From Bacteroides sp. (GTDB lineage: Bacteria > Bacteroidota > Bacteroidia > Bacteroidales > Muribaculaceae), in the NCBI GenBank assembly GCA_014801815.1, contig JAAVDM010000036.1, forward strand, positions 1 through 36,504: 36,504 nucleotides of DNA, in the 5' to 3' direction. This document shows, piece after piece, positions 1 to 7,922 of this stretch; the first letter of the stretch is position 1; the number at the start of each line of letters is the position of its first letter. The position numbers and the translations under genes are program-made. Under the pieces are notes generated by a model. That model was not told where the DNA came from, did not search any database, and saw only the letters and a list, made by a program, of their open reading frames with translations.

Positions 1-695
1 AGATATGCGGCAGATACCAACACCTCTTTCCACGTACGGTATCATACAACCGTTTTACGGAACCGGAGAGATCAGTGACTGTGCCTTTTGTTATTTTTGT
101 AAAGAAGTGTCTGTTAGGCAAATGTACGGGCATAAGCTTCGTTGACAGCACTCTTCTGCGTGTATGCCGTAATCAGAGGATACATATGCACAAGGTTTTC
201 AAGGGGATTGCCCAACGGGGCAGATGTTCCATGGGATGGTTTTATGGCTTCAGGCTGCATCTGATCTGCAATGACAGGGGAGAGATTCTCAACTTCATGA
301 TCACTCCGGGTGATGTGGATTACAGGGAGCCATTGAAGATGAAATCATCTGTCGAATTCATATACGGCAAACTTGTGGGAGATAAAGGCTACATAGGCAA
401 GGAGCTGTTTTGTAAACTCTTTATTGACGGTATCCGGCTTATTACCAAGCTCAAAAACAACATGAAGGGCGGTGTGAGATCCATGTACGACCGGATATTG
501 CTACGCAAGCGGGCAATAATCGAAACCATAAACGATGAATTGAAGAATATCGCCCAGATCGAGCATTCCAGACACAGATCATTCCCGAATTTCATTATAA
601 ATCTCATCGGGGGAATTGCCGCATACTGCTTCTTTCCAAAGAAACCAATGATCAATCTTGAAAGAATCTATGATAATCAATTGACTCTCTTTTGA
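1..695 (+). CDS. IS982-family transposase, 5' end cut by the window
   Basis: DDE transposase of the IS982 family. The reading frame is open from base 3, so the first ATG at 75 is probably internal and the true start lies upstream of the window. The catalytic acidic residues are visible: Asp in FVDST, Asp in GDKGYIG, and Glu shortly before NDELKNI. The stretch HKVFKGIAQRG...MGWFYGF is typical of Bacteroidota members. The C-terminal part (IEHSRHRSF, AYCFFPKKP) is complete, so nothing in the visible part suggests decay. The right end of the element should lie just beyond the stop, near 703-720. Family assignment comes from remembered family motifs; the exact IS name cannot be given. Confidence 0.9.
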   Translation, partial: ICGRYQHLFPRTVSYNRFTEPERSVTVPFVIFVKKCLLGKCTGISFVDSTLLRVCRNQRIHMHKVFKGIAQRGRCSMGWFYGFRLHLICNDRGEILNFMITPGDVDYREPLKMKSSVEFIYGKLVGDKGYIGKELFCKLFIDGIRLITKLKNNMKGGVRSMYDRILLRKRAIIETINDELKNIAQIEHSRHRSFPNFIINLIGGIAAYCFFPKKPMINLERIYDNQLTLF

Positions 696-702
696 TTATT
701 TT

Positions 703-720
703 CATCGAACTCACGTTAAT
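703..720. mobile_element. Probable right terminal end of the IS982-type element
   Basis: A short sequence ending CGAACTCACGTTAA lies directly after the transposase stop, where IS982 elements carry their right terminal inverted repeat. The left end is outside the window, so the repeat pair and any target duplication cannot be confirmed. The tandem repeat array begins immediately after it. Confidence 0.35.
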
Positions 721-721
721 T

Positions 722-968
722 TATCAGCTTCCTCCCACACTCACCCTCATCTACTCATCTCTCTCCCTGATTTATCAGCTTCCTCCCACACTCACCCTCA
801 TCCACTCATCTCCCTCCAATTTATTAGCTTCCTCCCACACTCACCCTCATCTACTCATCTCTCCCTGATTTATTAGCTTCCTCCCACACCTACCCTCATC
901 CACTCATCTCTCCCTGATTTATTAGCTTCCTCCCACACCTACCCTCATTTTCTTTTCTCTCCCTCCTC
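722..968. repeat. Five tandem copies of a 49-51 bp pyrimidine-rich unit
   Basis: Copies begin with TATCAGCTTCC or TATTAGCTTCC at 722, 773, 822, 871 and 920, giving a period of 51, 49, 49 and 49. Each unit contains CTCCCACAC followed by ACCCTCAT and CTCATCTC. The last copy degrades into a plain C/T-rich tract that continues to about 1075. The plus strand is almost free of G throughout, a strong strand bias. No ORF uses it and there is no CRISPR-like alternation of repeat and unique spacer. Confidence 0.85.
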
Positions 969-1164
969 TTCTTTCTTATCCTCTCATTCCATTTCTCTCC
1001 TTTATTATTTTTCCTTTCCTATACCTTCCTCCTTTATCTCCCATCCTTTTCTTAGTTCCCACCTCTATTATTGTTTACCATTATTACCTTTATTTTATAA
1101 TTTCTGTTTATATAATTAATTTTACATAATATTTATTATATACACAATAAAAATTCCAAAATAC

Positions 1165-1644
1165 ATGAAAATTCTCTTACTCACCTTGTCTATACTACAA
1201 TCACTACGTTCTCCGGTTGCGGAAATAGACCCACAAACACTGTTACCACAAATGATACAACCAAGCTTCAAGACACTCTGACATCTGAATCCACAAAAGC
1301 CTGTAGTATTCCTAACTTACAAACAGATATACCCACAAACAAAGATACTATAATAGCCTCTCTTTCCGAGATTATATCCTCACCTCCCACTTCAGAGGAA
1401 ATTTGGGGATCCTTACACCGTAGCCTACCAGGCTACCGACAGCGTATAGTACGAACTACCGGGCGGTGGTATCTGGAATGAAATATGTTATACTCTACAA
1501 CCCGAAGGTAGTCACACATTTAACGTCCGGTTATATCCCCACCTCAACCGCAATAATCCCGGAATATACCAACTCTACAAAAAAGTTTAACCTGAAGACA
1601 CAGGTAAACCATTCTGGATTATGACTGAATTTCAGTTACACTGA
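1165..1644 (+). pseudogene. Decayed lipoprotein gene, possibly Ig-like
   Basis: The ATG at 1165 starts a short lipoprotein signal peptide (MKILLLT). The frame then shifts to give FSGCGN, a good lipobox with Cys, followed by a Thr/Ser-rich linker. The remainder is readable only after another shift near 1410, giving DPYTVAYQATDSV, a TAG stop, YELPGGGIWNEI, TLQPEGSHTFNVRLYP, PGIYQLYKKV, a TAA stop, and a tail to TGA at 1644. The 'E-G...F.V.LYP...PGIYQLYK' pattern resembles small Ig-like domains of secreted proteins; that link is from memory and weak. At least two frameshifts and two in-frame stops make it a pseudogene. It lies next to an IS element and repeats, a plausible setting for decay. Confidence 0.7.
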
Positions 1645-1662
1645 TTTACTCACTCTCTACAT

Positions 1663-2352
1663 TTAATCTTGTTCGAATAAATAATTTACCACATTATCTA
1701 TCTGCCGACAAAAACCTGTACCAAATTTATTATTAAAGAATGCACTTCCGATAGTAAACATTGCCGGAGCGACAGCCTTCATTTCATCAAGACGCTTATA
1801 ACTATTTATGCTTCCGGCTATACACACAGGTGCGTTAACACCCTCAACTACAGCCTTATTTAAAGCGACAGCATCACCTATGTATCTATATCCGAGCAAA
1901 TCAATGCCATACACGCCTTTTGCAATCATTTCCCTTGCTTCAGCTACAATTTCATCAATTGTTCCGGTAAGCACAGAAGGTCTACCTTCAATATGACCAA
2001 CAAAAGGCATGTATTTAATACGATGCTTTGCACAAAATTCAGCTATTGATTCATAAAACTTAGTACCCATAAGAATATCACAACCACATGCAGCTGCAGT
2101 TTGTGCCCCTCTCATACCCTCAGCCTCATCATAACCAACCACTTCGAGTACTGTTGTCTTACCATATTCCTTCATCTTTGCAAACAGTCTTCTCATCGTC
2201 TCGACAGGCAGTGGTTTCTCCTTTATACCCCAGTAAGATGCCAACGAGGTTTTGCACTGTTCAAACACCTCTTCAGCATTTTCAACTGTAAAATCATTAT
2301 ATGTAAGCATCACCACCAAAGCCGGCAGTGCTGATTCGCAATTCGTTTTCAT
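1663..2352 (-). CDS. Predicted TIM-barrel protein of unknown substrate
   Basis: The protein has 229 aa, no signal peptide or membrane segment, and is probably cytoplasmic. Repeated beta/alpha units are visible (ALVVMLTYND, TVLEVVGYD, CDILMGTKFY, YMPFVGHIEG, GIDLLGYRYIG, APVCIAGSINS, AMFTIGSAFF). The final two resemble the C-terminal phosphate-binding loops of HisA/TrpF/NanE-like barrels (AGSI...IGSAF), suggesting a small phosphorylated substrate. I do not recognise the exact family and infer no reaction. It is transcribed away from the BlaI operon and is not obviously linked to a neighbour. The gap to blaI is about 240 bp and holds a 12-bp palindrome, GTACTATAGTAC, around 2390, which could be an operator. 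Confidence 0.75.
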   Translation of the reverse strand: MKTNCESALPALVVMLTYNDFTVENAEEVFEQCKTSLASYWGIKEKPLPVETMRRLFAKMKEYGKTTVLEVVGYDEAEGMRGAQTAAACGCDILMGTKFYESIAEFCAKHRIKYMPFVGHIEGRPSVLTGTIDEIVAEAREMIAKGVYGIDLLGYRYIGDAVALNKAVVEGVNAPVCIAGSINSYKRLDEMKAVAPAMFTIGSAFFNNKFGTGFCRQIDNVVNYLFEQD

Positions 2353-2531
2353 GGATTAAGATATAATTGTCTAAATTACAGTTTACCAGTACTATAGTAC
2401 CTACTGACTATTATACTCGGTAAAATTACAAATAATCTCCGATATATACATAATCCCCAACATAAATCCTTCTCCGTACTCCCCTACTCCCCGGTTCACA
2501 CCTCACAATTATTACTCTTAACAATTATTAA

Positions 2532-2565
2532 CTACAAATTATAGTTACAACTATAAATTATAGTT
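2532..2565. promoter_or_regulatory. Two tandem BlaI-type operator dyads
   Basis: Two 15-bp near-palindromes, ACTACAAATTATAGT (2532-2546) and ACTATAAATTATAGT (2551-2565), lie four bases apart, immediately upstream of a -7 box and the BlaI gene. ACTA...TAGT symmetry is what a BlaI/MecI winged-helix dimer would be expected to bind. Their position over the -33 region predicts autorepression of the operon. Confidence 0.7.
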
Positions 2566-2566
2566 T

Positions 2567-2574
2567 AACTTTGC
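2567..2574 (+). promoter_or_regulatory. Bacteroidota -7 box (TAACTTTG) of the blaI operon
   Basis: TAACTTTG matches the Bacteroidota TAnnTTTG -7 consensus. It sits 18 bp before the BlaI ATG and directly after the operator dyads. No clear TTTG -33 element is seen; its place is occupied by the operators. Confidence 0.6.
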
Positions 2575-2592
2575 GATATTAAAACTCATAAT

Positions 2593-2967
2593 ATGGAAAA
2601 ACTTACTGCCAAAGAAGAAGAAGTACTTGGTTTCTTCTGGAAACAAGGTCCTTTATATGTAAGAGAGATCGTAGATATGTATGATGCTCCTAAGCCTCAC
2701 TTCAACACTATCTCCACTATAGTACGTGCTCTTGAAGAGAAAGGCTACGTAGGCCATACCCAGCATGGCAAGTCCTACCGATACCACGCCCTCATAGCTG
2801 AAGAAGACATGGGTAAAAAGTCCATTTCATCAATCATCGGCAGATATTTCAAAAATTCTTATCTCAAAGTGGTATCGTCATTCGTCGAAGACGGAAACAT
2901 TCCGGTCGAAGACCTGCGGCGTCTGCTTGACGAAGTAGAAAAATCACACAAATCTAAAACCGACTGA
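2593..2967 (+). CDS. BlaI/MecI-family transcriptional repressor
   Basis: A 124-aa winged-helix repressor. The N-terminal half has the family pattern: LTAKEEEVLGFFWKQGPLYVREIVDMY, then HFNTISTIVRALEEKGYVGH (recognition helix and wing), then HGKSYRYHAL. The C-terminal third is the dimerisation/cleavage region. In this family the DNA-bound dimer is released when an M56 membrane protease gene-neighbour senses a signal and triggers cleavage. The next gene, three bases downstream, is that protease-like sensor. Operator dyads just upstream point to autoregulation. The genes it controls here encode an outer-membrane barrel protein and a GLPGLI protein, not a beta-lactamase, so the signal is likely envelope-related. 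The symbol blaI is avoided because the target differs. Confidence 0.92.
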   Translation: MEKLTAKEEEVLGFFWKQGPLYVREIVDMYDAPKPHFNTISTIVRALEEKGYVGHTQHGKSYRYHALIAEEDMGKKSISSIIGRYFKNSYLKVVSSFVEDGNIPVEDLRRLLDEVEKSHKSKTD

Positions 2968-2969
2968 TT

Positions 2970-4265
2970 ATGGGCACGATTTTCACCTATTCGCTTGCCG
3001 TGTCGCTGATAGCCATATTGCTATTTCCGGTTTTACATCAGACCGTACACCGTAATACCTGCTTTCGCTTCAACAGAATAGTCCTGTTGGGTGGAATATT
3101 ACTCTCACTCGCTCTGCCAGCAACATTCACAGCTCTCCGTCCTATTTCTTTTGCAACCGCCATATCTACCGAAATAACCCCGGTTACAAATACAAAAGAA
3201 AAATCTGCTGTGACTCCGGCGAAACCCGCTGATAATTCCGATTGGAAAAGTATTGCCGTAATAATATATCTTTCCGGCATTGCGATCCTGCTTGGACGTG
3301 AACTGTTATCATATTATCGTCTCTTCAGACTCATATCCAAAAGTGAAAAAACTGTATATGATAAATACACCCTATGTATACCCGAAACCGATAATATCCC
3401 ACCCTTCAGCTGGGGACACTATCTGATTCTACCACAAACTCATACCCTCACAGCTAAAGAAAGTATATTGATTCACGAACAGGCTCATATTTTCCACCAT
3501 CACTGGCTCGATACTCTTTTTGCCGATTTATACTGTACTTTATTGTGGTATAACCCGGCTGCATGGCTGACAAAGCACCTCATAAAACTTAATCACGAAT
3601 TTGAAGCTGACTATGCAGTAATCAATTCGGGTACTGATACCCTATTCTATCAGCGTCTTCTTGTGACAGAAGCGATTAACCGTAGAAATCTTCCGTATGT
3701 CGATAGTTTTATCGGTAAAAAATACAATTTCCGTAAACGCATACTTGTAATGAGTCAACAGCGTTCACCGGTTAAATATATGTGGATTGCTGCTTTTACA
3801 ATACCTGCAGCTCTGTCAGCCGGACCGATTATTGCCAATCCCGTTTATACCGGCTTTCTTTCTTCCATCTCAAATGTCAGATTACTCCCCTCAGTTAACT
3901 TATCTCTCTCATTACCGATAACTAAGAATGTAATTCAAACTGAAGAATCCTCCATTATCGAAAATGAAGAACCTGCTATAAAAGAGTTTCCTTCCCCCTT
4001 TAATGACCCTACGGCACTGAACAGATTTATAACCATAGCATTAACCGACTTAAATAATGAATCTGACATAAACGTAAATCTACAGATTACTATCGACAAA
4101 GATGGCAGAATTAAAGATATTGCTACCTCCGGCACTGACAACCCGACAATAAAAATCCTGATACAGAAAGCCGCAAACAGTATACTTTTCGAGAAAACAT
4201 TTGTTGACGGTATCCCCATTGAGATGCACTATAGCATACCCCTGAGAATCATGACAGCCTCTTAA
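2970..4265 (+). CDS. M56-family (BlaR1-like) membrane sensor protease with TonB-like C-terminus
   Basis: A 431-aa inner-membrane protein. Hydrophobic segments lie near residues 8-25, 36-58, 95-112 and 272-290. The zinc-protease motif HEQAH is at 169-173 and a second conserved acidic patch (NHEFEAD) at 208-214, as in M56 peptidases. The C-terminal ~75 residues (ITIDKDGRIKDIATSG ... ILFEKTFVDGIPIEMHYSIPLRI) resemble a TonB C-terminal domain instead of the penicillin-binding domain of true BlaR1. M56-TonB fusions are known in Bacteroidota. It is inferred to sense the envelope, cleave or release the upstream BlaI-type repressor, and perhaps contact the barrel protein encoded next. It lies 2 bp after the repressor and forms one operon with it. 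Confidence 0.88.
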   Translation: MGTIFTYSLAVSLIAILLFPVLHQTVHRNTCFRFNRIVLLGGILLSLALPATFTALRPISFATAISTEITPVTNTKEKSAVTPAKPADNSDWKSIAVIIYLSGIAILLGRELLSYYRLFRLISKSEKTVYDKYTLCIPETDNIPPFSWGHYLILPQTHTLTAKESILIHEQAHIFHHHWLDTLFADLYCTLLWYNPAAWLTKHLIKLNHEFEADYAVINSGTDTLFYQRLLVTEAINRRNLPYVDSFIGKKYNFRKRILVMSQQRSPVKYMWIAAFTIPAALSAGPIIANPVYTGFLSSISNVRLLPSVNLSLSLPITKNVIQTEESSIIENEEPAIKEFPSPFNDPTALNRFITIALTDLNNESDINVNLQITIDKDGRIKDIATSGTDNPTIKILIQKAANSILFEKTFVDGIPIEMHYSIPLRIMTAS

Positions 4266-4276
4266 AAAACCGTTTA

Positions 4277-4350
4277 GAGAATGTCTGAATTTAACTTTAC
4301 CCCCTCGGAAAGACTCCTACTTTTATCTCGTGTTAAATTCAGACACTCTC
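4277..4350. repeat. Imperfect 74-bp inverted-repeat element (MITE- or terminator-like)
   Basis: Arms TGTCTGAATTTAAC (4282-4295) and GTTAAATTCAGACA (4332-4345) are perfectly complementary, with further pairing out to 4277/4350 after one mismatch. The outer boundary reads AGAGAATGTCTG / CAGACACTCT. The loop is about 36 bp. It lies between the sensor and barrel genes, so it could attenuate transcription or be a short mobile palindrome. Compare the element at 30155-30246, which has the same AGAGTGT-type outer ends. Confidence 0.6.
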
Positions 4351-4414
4351 CCAATCCATAGTCATTTTTAATTTCTGTCGCAGATATAACGGCGATAGCC
4401 AATGCTACACCCTT

Positions 4415-7018
4415 ATGAAAAAAATACAATTTGTTGCAGCCGGTATCTTACTGACTTTCCTACAAGGATTTAGTCAGATTACTGTCAGCGGTCGTGTCAC
4501 AACCGCTGACGGCAAGAGTGTGGATATGGCCAGCGTAATTGTTACTCTATGCAACTCACCTCACAATATTCTCAACTCCTCTCTGACCGACTATGAAGGC
4601 AATTTCAGTATATCGGTCACTGCCGATAGCGACAGCCTTATTCTCACGGCATCGGGTATGGAGATAACTACGGCTTCCATAAAAATACCGAATATTTCAG
4701 CTCACTACGATATAGCGACTCAACAACGCACTACCGAACTTAAGGAGGTGATTGTCAAATCAAAAAAGATATACTCGCGCGGTGACACAATAAATTATAA
4801 TGTTTCATCATTCCTTTCGCAGACAGATCAGACTATAGGCGATGTCCTGCGCAAAATGCCCGGAATAACTGTGACAGACGCAGGACAGATAGCCTATCAG
4901 GGCAAACCGATAAAGAATTTCTACATCGAGGGACTCGATCTTATGAGAAGTCACTACGGTATAGCTACAAACAGTCTTGACCCTTCCAACATAGCTACTG
5001 TACAAGTGCTGGAGCAGCATCAGGACATCAAAGCCCTTAAAGATCTACGTCCTGAAGAACAAGCCTCAATCAACCTCCGTCTTAAAAACGGTGTCAGCGG
5101 TGTGTTCAATCTCATCGCGGCTCTCGGAGGCGGCTATGGAGATAAATGTTTGTGGAACAACTCAGCTATAGCTACATATTTTCGGCGTAACAGTCAGTTC
5201 CTTATCACTTACAAAGGCAATAACACCGGTGAGGATCTGTCGCAGGAGCTTCACTCTTCTGACAATGACTATTACCGCACTAACAACATCACCTCAGCCG
5301 TCATGCCCTCCGCTCCGGGTATTGACAGACGGTTCTATTTTTTCAATCGTTCCCATAATGTTACCTTTAATAATGTGTATCGTGTAGGCCGGTCAGGCGA
5401 ACTCGGTATTAATGCCGCCTACCTCAACGATCGTGACAGTCGCCAGAGTTACTCAACCACTTCCAACTCCCTTCCCGATGGCAGTTACAATACCGTCAAC
5501 GAACTTATGAATGGGAATACCCGTATACAGAATACATACGGTGACCTGACTTATATGAATAACAGTGACAGTATCTATATCAGAGAGCAAATCAAATTCG
5601 ACTTCAGTACAACTCGGACAGACAGCCGCATCACAGCTTCAGACGATGAAATCACCCAGACAGGAAAAAGCGATACTTATCGTCTTCTCAACCGCCTGCA
5701 TATTACGCAACGTAATTCCGGACGTCATGGATTCGAACTCACATCTCTGATAAATCTCGAAAAGCGTCCCCACAGTCTGTCCGTATTTCCCAATCTGTTC
5801 CCTACCTTTCTAAGCGGTAATCTTCTGTATCAGAATGTTGATGTCCGTAATTTTTCTACTGAAAACAGTATCGTATTATTATCTGCACTTGCTGTCGGCA
5901 ATTTCACATTTAATCCTTCTGCTATATTAAATTACAATCATAACTCACTCAACAGTTTGCTTTCAACGTCTATACACAATGATCTCTATCTCGACTGTCT
6001 TGATACCGGATTCGGTATCGGAATTGCTTATCATACACGCCGGCTTTACGCTTCTCTTTATGTACCCCTGTACTTCAGAATGTTCCGGCTCAATAACCGT
6101 TCCGGTGATGATACCTCCACTATAAACCATCTCAGACCGCAACCGGTCCTCAATCTTTCTTACAACCTCAACAGTAGTCACCATTTCAGTTTAAAAGCCT
6201 CACTCTCATACTTGACTCCTTCGATAGAAACACTCTATTCATCATACATTCTGACCTCCTACCGTCAGCTTTCCGCCTACGATGTCTCAGGTCTATATGA
6301 AGGTATGAATCAATTCTGTTCCTTAGGTTATACATTTAGGAATATACTCTCCATTAGCTTTGCCGGAGCAGATGTTTCATGGAGCCGCCAATCACCCGAA
6401 GTTCTTTACGGCTCTTATTATGACGGTATTACCCAACGCACCGTCAGTCGCAAAACTTCCGAATCGGGAGATGTATTCTCAGCGGCCGTCAATGCCGGAC
6501 AAGGTTTTGATTGGCACCGCCTTAAAATAGGTGTTTCCGCCTCGTATTCATATTACAATAACCCACTGCTTGTACAAGATGAAGTCGTCTGCTATAACGG
6601 CAACAGTCTCGGACTGAACGCTGACATAAACCTTACCCCTTTCAGACATTTCAATATATCTTACAAATGTGGATATTTTCAGTCAGCCGCTCATCAGCAA
6701 GGCTTTAGCTGTATACCTCGGCTATACACCCTTACCAATCGTGCTACCATAGACTTCACGATACCCGGAGGTATAGATCTTATAGCTTCTATTTATCATT
6801 ACTACAATAACTTTAATGACGGTGACAAGTCATTTCTGTTACTCAACGCCGAGGCACGATACTCACTCCGACGGTTCAGCTTCTTGCTCTCGCTTGATAA
6901 TCTGCTCAACCGCAGATCCTACCTCTACTCCACACTATCTGCCCTTACCGAGTCGAAATCGGTGTACACCATTCGTCCGCGCAGCATACTGTTAAAAATA
7001 CGCTTCAGAATACTTTAA
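4415..7018 (+). CDS. TonB-dependent-receptor-like outer-membrane barrel protein
   Basis: An 867-aa protein with a signal peptide (MKKIQFVAAGILLTFLQGFSQ), a carboxypeptidase-regulatory-like beta-sandwich domain (about 23-100), a plug-like domain (about 110-215, with IGDVLRKMPGITV and GKPIKNFYIEGLDL), and then a long region of alternating aromatic/polar strands forming a beta barrel to the C-terminus (RPRSILLKIRFRIL). It is shorter than SusC-type importers and has no SusD partner nearby, so glycan uptake is not implied. Such barrels are commonly paired with GLPGLI proteins, as here with the gene 12 bp downstream. The upstream M56 sensor has a TonB-like tail, so an envelope-stress or surface-remodelling role is possible. 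A paralogue (844 aa) lies on the minus strand at 7923-10457. Confidence 0.88.
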   Translation: MKKIQFVAAGILLTFLQGFSQITVSGRVTTADGKSVDMASVIVTLCNSPHNILNSSLTDYEGNFSISVTADSDSLILTASGMEITTASIKIPNISAHYDIATQQRTTELKEVIVKSKKIYSRGDTINYNVSSFLSQTDQTIGDVLRKMPGITVTDAGQIAYQGKPIKNFYIEGLDLMRSHYGIATNSLDPSNIATVQVLEQHQDIKALKDLRPEEQASINLRLKNGVSGVFNLIAALGGGYGDKCLWNNSAIATYFRRNSQFLITYKGNNTGEDLSQELHSSDNDYYRTNNITSAVMPSAPGIDRRFYFFNRSHNVTFNNVYRVGRSGELGINAAYLNDRDSRQSYSTTSNSLPDGSYNTVNELMNGNTRIQNTYGDLTYMNNSDSIYIREQIKFDFSTTRTDSRITASDDEITQTGKSDTYRLLNRLHITQRNSGRHGFELTSLINLEKRPHSLSVFPNLFPTFLSGNLLYQNVDVRNFSTENSIVLLSALAVGNFTFNPSAILNYNHNSLNSLLSTSIHNDLYLDCLDTGFGIGIAYHTRRLYASLYVPLYFRMFRLNNRSGDDTSTINHLRPQPVLNLSYNLNSSHHFSLKASLSYLTPSIETLYSSYILTSYRQLSAYDVSGLYEGMNQFCSLGYTFRNILSISFAGADVSWSRQSPEVLYGSYYDGITQRTVSRKTSESGDVFSAAVNAGQGFDWHRLKIGVSASYSYYNNPLLVQDEVVCYNGNSLGLNADINLTPFRHFNISYKCGYFQSAAHQQGFSCIPRLYTLTNRATIDFTIPGGIDLIASIYHYYNNFNDGDKSFLLLNAEARYSLRRFSFLLSLDNLLNRRSYLYSTLSALTESKSVYTIRPRSILLKIRFRIL

Positions 7019-7030
7019 AACCCTACCGAT

Positions 7031-7888
7031 ATGAAATACTTATTATCATTTCTCTTTCTTACGTTCGTAATCTTATCCGCCCATGCGCAGATGGGAGTAT
7101 TTGCAGAGGACATCAGTCGGGCTTCTGTCATAGACACAGCCCACTACAAGGTCACCTACGACCTGCACTATACTTGTCATCCGCAGGTCACGAATAAATT
7201 TGAAGATGTCCGCACCGTGCTGATTGGTCATAAGTGTGTAAAAGATTTCAGTGATGTCATCTTTCATTTTGATTCTCTCTGCACCGCTGATATGCGTCGT
7301 GGTGCTGACACCTTTTCCAATCCTCCCGGCTCTCCGTGGCCCTACGAGATTGTCTTAACCGAAAGAGGACGCCGTGCAGATATAAAATACCGTCTTCCTC
7401 TCGGCATGGACATACTCAATTATTCCGAAAATGTTCCCGATATGAAATGGAACTTTGTAGCCGATTCCGTTACAAACATTCTTGGTTATGAATGTCAGCT
7501 GGCACATACCGACTTTGCCGGACGTCATTACTCGGCATGGTTCACCCCGGAAATTCCCCTGCCTTTCGGCCCGTACAAATTCGGTGGTCTTCCGGGTCTC
7601 ATACTCCGGCTTCAGGACGATGAACAGCAGTTTGTCTGGGAAGCCACAGAGTTCATATTCTCTACAGAACCCATCTATGTCTATGAATACAAAAATGAAA
7701 AAAACTGTTCGGCCAACGAAGCCTACAAAACCATAGCACGTTCGTTCAACGCTCCGATCACTTTTCATTTAGAGGCTATCGGTGGAGGCAAAGGTAAAGT
7801 TTTTATTATCGGGAAAGACGGTAAAACACATGATGCCACCGAAACTGAAGATAATCCCATACCCTACCAACCACTGGAGATAAAATAA
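7031..7888 (+). CDS. GLPGLI family protein, module one
   Basis: A 285-aa secreted or periplasmic protein with signal peptide (MKYLLSFLFLTFVILSAHAQ). The defining motif, here GGLPGLILRLQDD, is present at about residues 188-200, after a conserved VTNILGYECQLAHTDFAGRHYSAWFTPEIPLPFGPYKF block. The biochemical function of the family is unknown; members are typically encoded beside outer-membrane barrel proteins, as here. It is the last gene of the BlaI operon. The convergent barrel gene of module two ends only 34 bp away. The other GLPGLI protein in the window shares the 'NVLGYEC..A...F.GR...WFT.EIPL..GP.K..GLPGLI' block, showing that the two modules are paralogous. Confidence 0.9.
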   Translation: MKYLLSFLFLTFVILSAHAQMGVFAEDISRASVIDTAHYKVTYDLHYTCHPQVTNKFEDVRTVLIGHKCVKDFSDVIFHFDSLCTADMRRGADTFSNPPGSPWPYEIVLTERGRRADIKYRLPLGMDILNYSENVPDMKWNFVADSVTNILGYECQLAHTDFAGRHYSAWFTPEIPLPFGPYKFGGLPGLILRLQDDEQQFVWEATEFIFSTEPIYVYEYKNEKNCSANEAYKTIARSFNAPITFHLEAIGGGKGKVFIIGKDGKTHDATETEDNPIPYQPLEIK

Positions 7889-7922
7889 GCCATTCCCATC
7901 TGGAGCTTTATTCTGCAAGTCC

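Noticed and set aside
722..968. 49-51 bp repeats as a CRISPR array
   Set aside because: The whole unit is repeated, including what would be the spacer.
2593..4265. Beta-lactam resistance regulators (true blaI-blaR1)
   Set aside because: There is no beta-lactamase gene nearby and the sensor has a TonB-like tail instead of a penicillin-binding domain.
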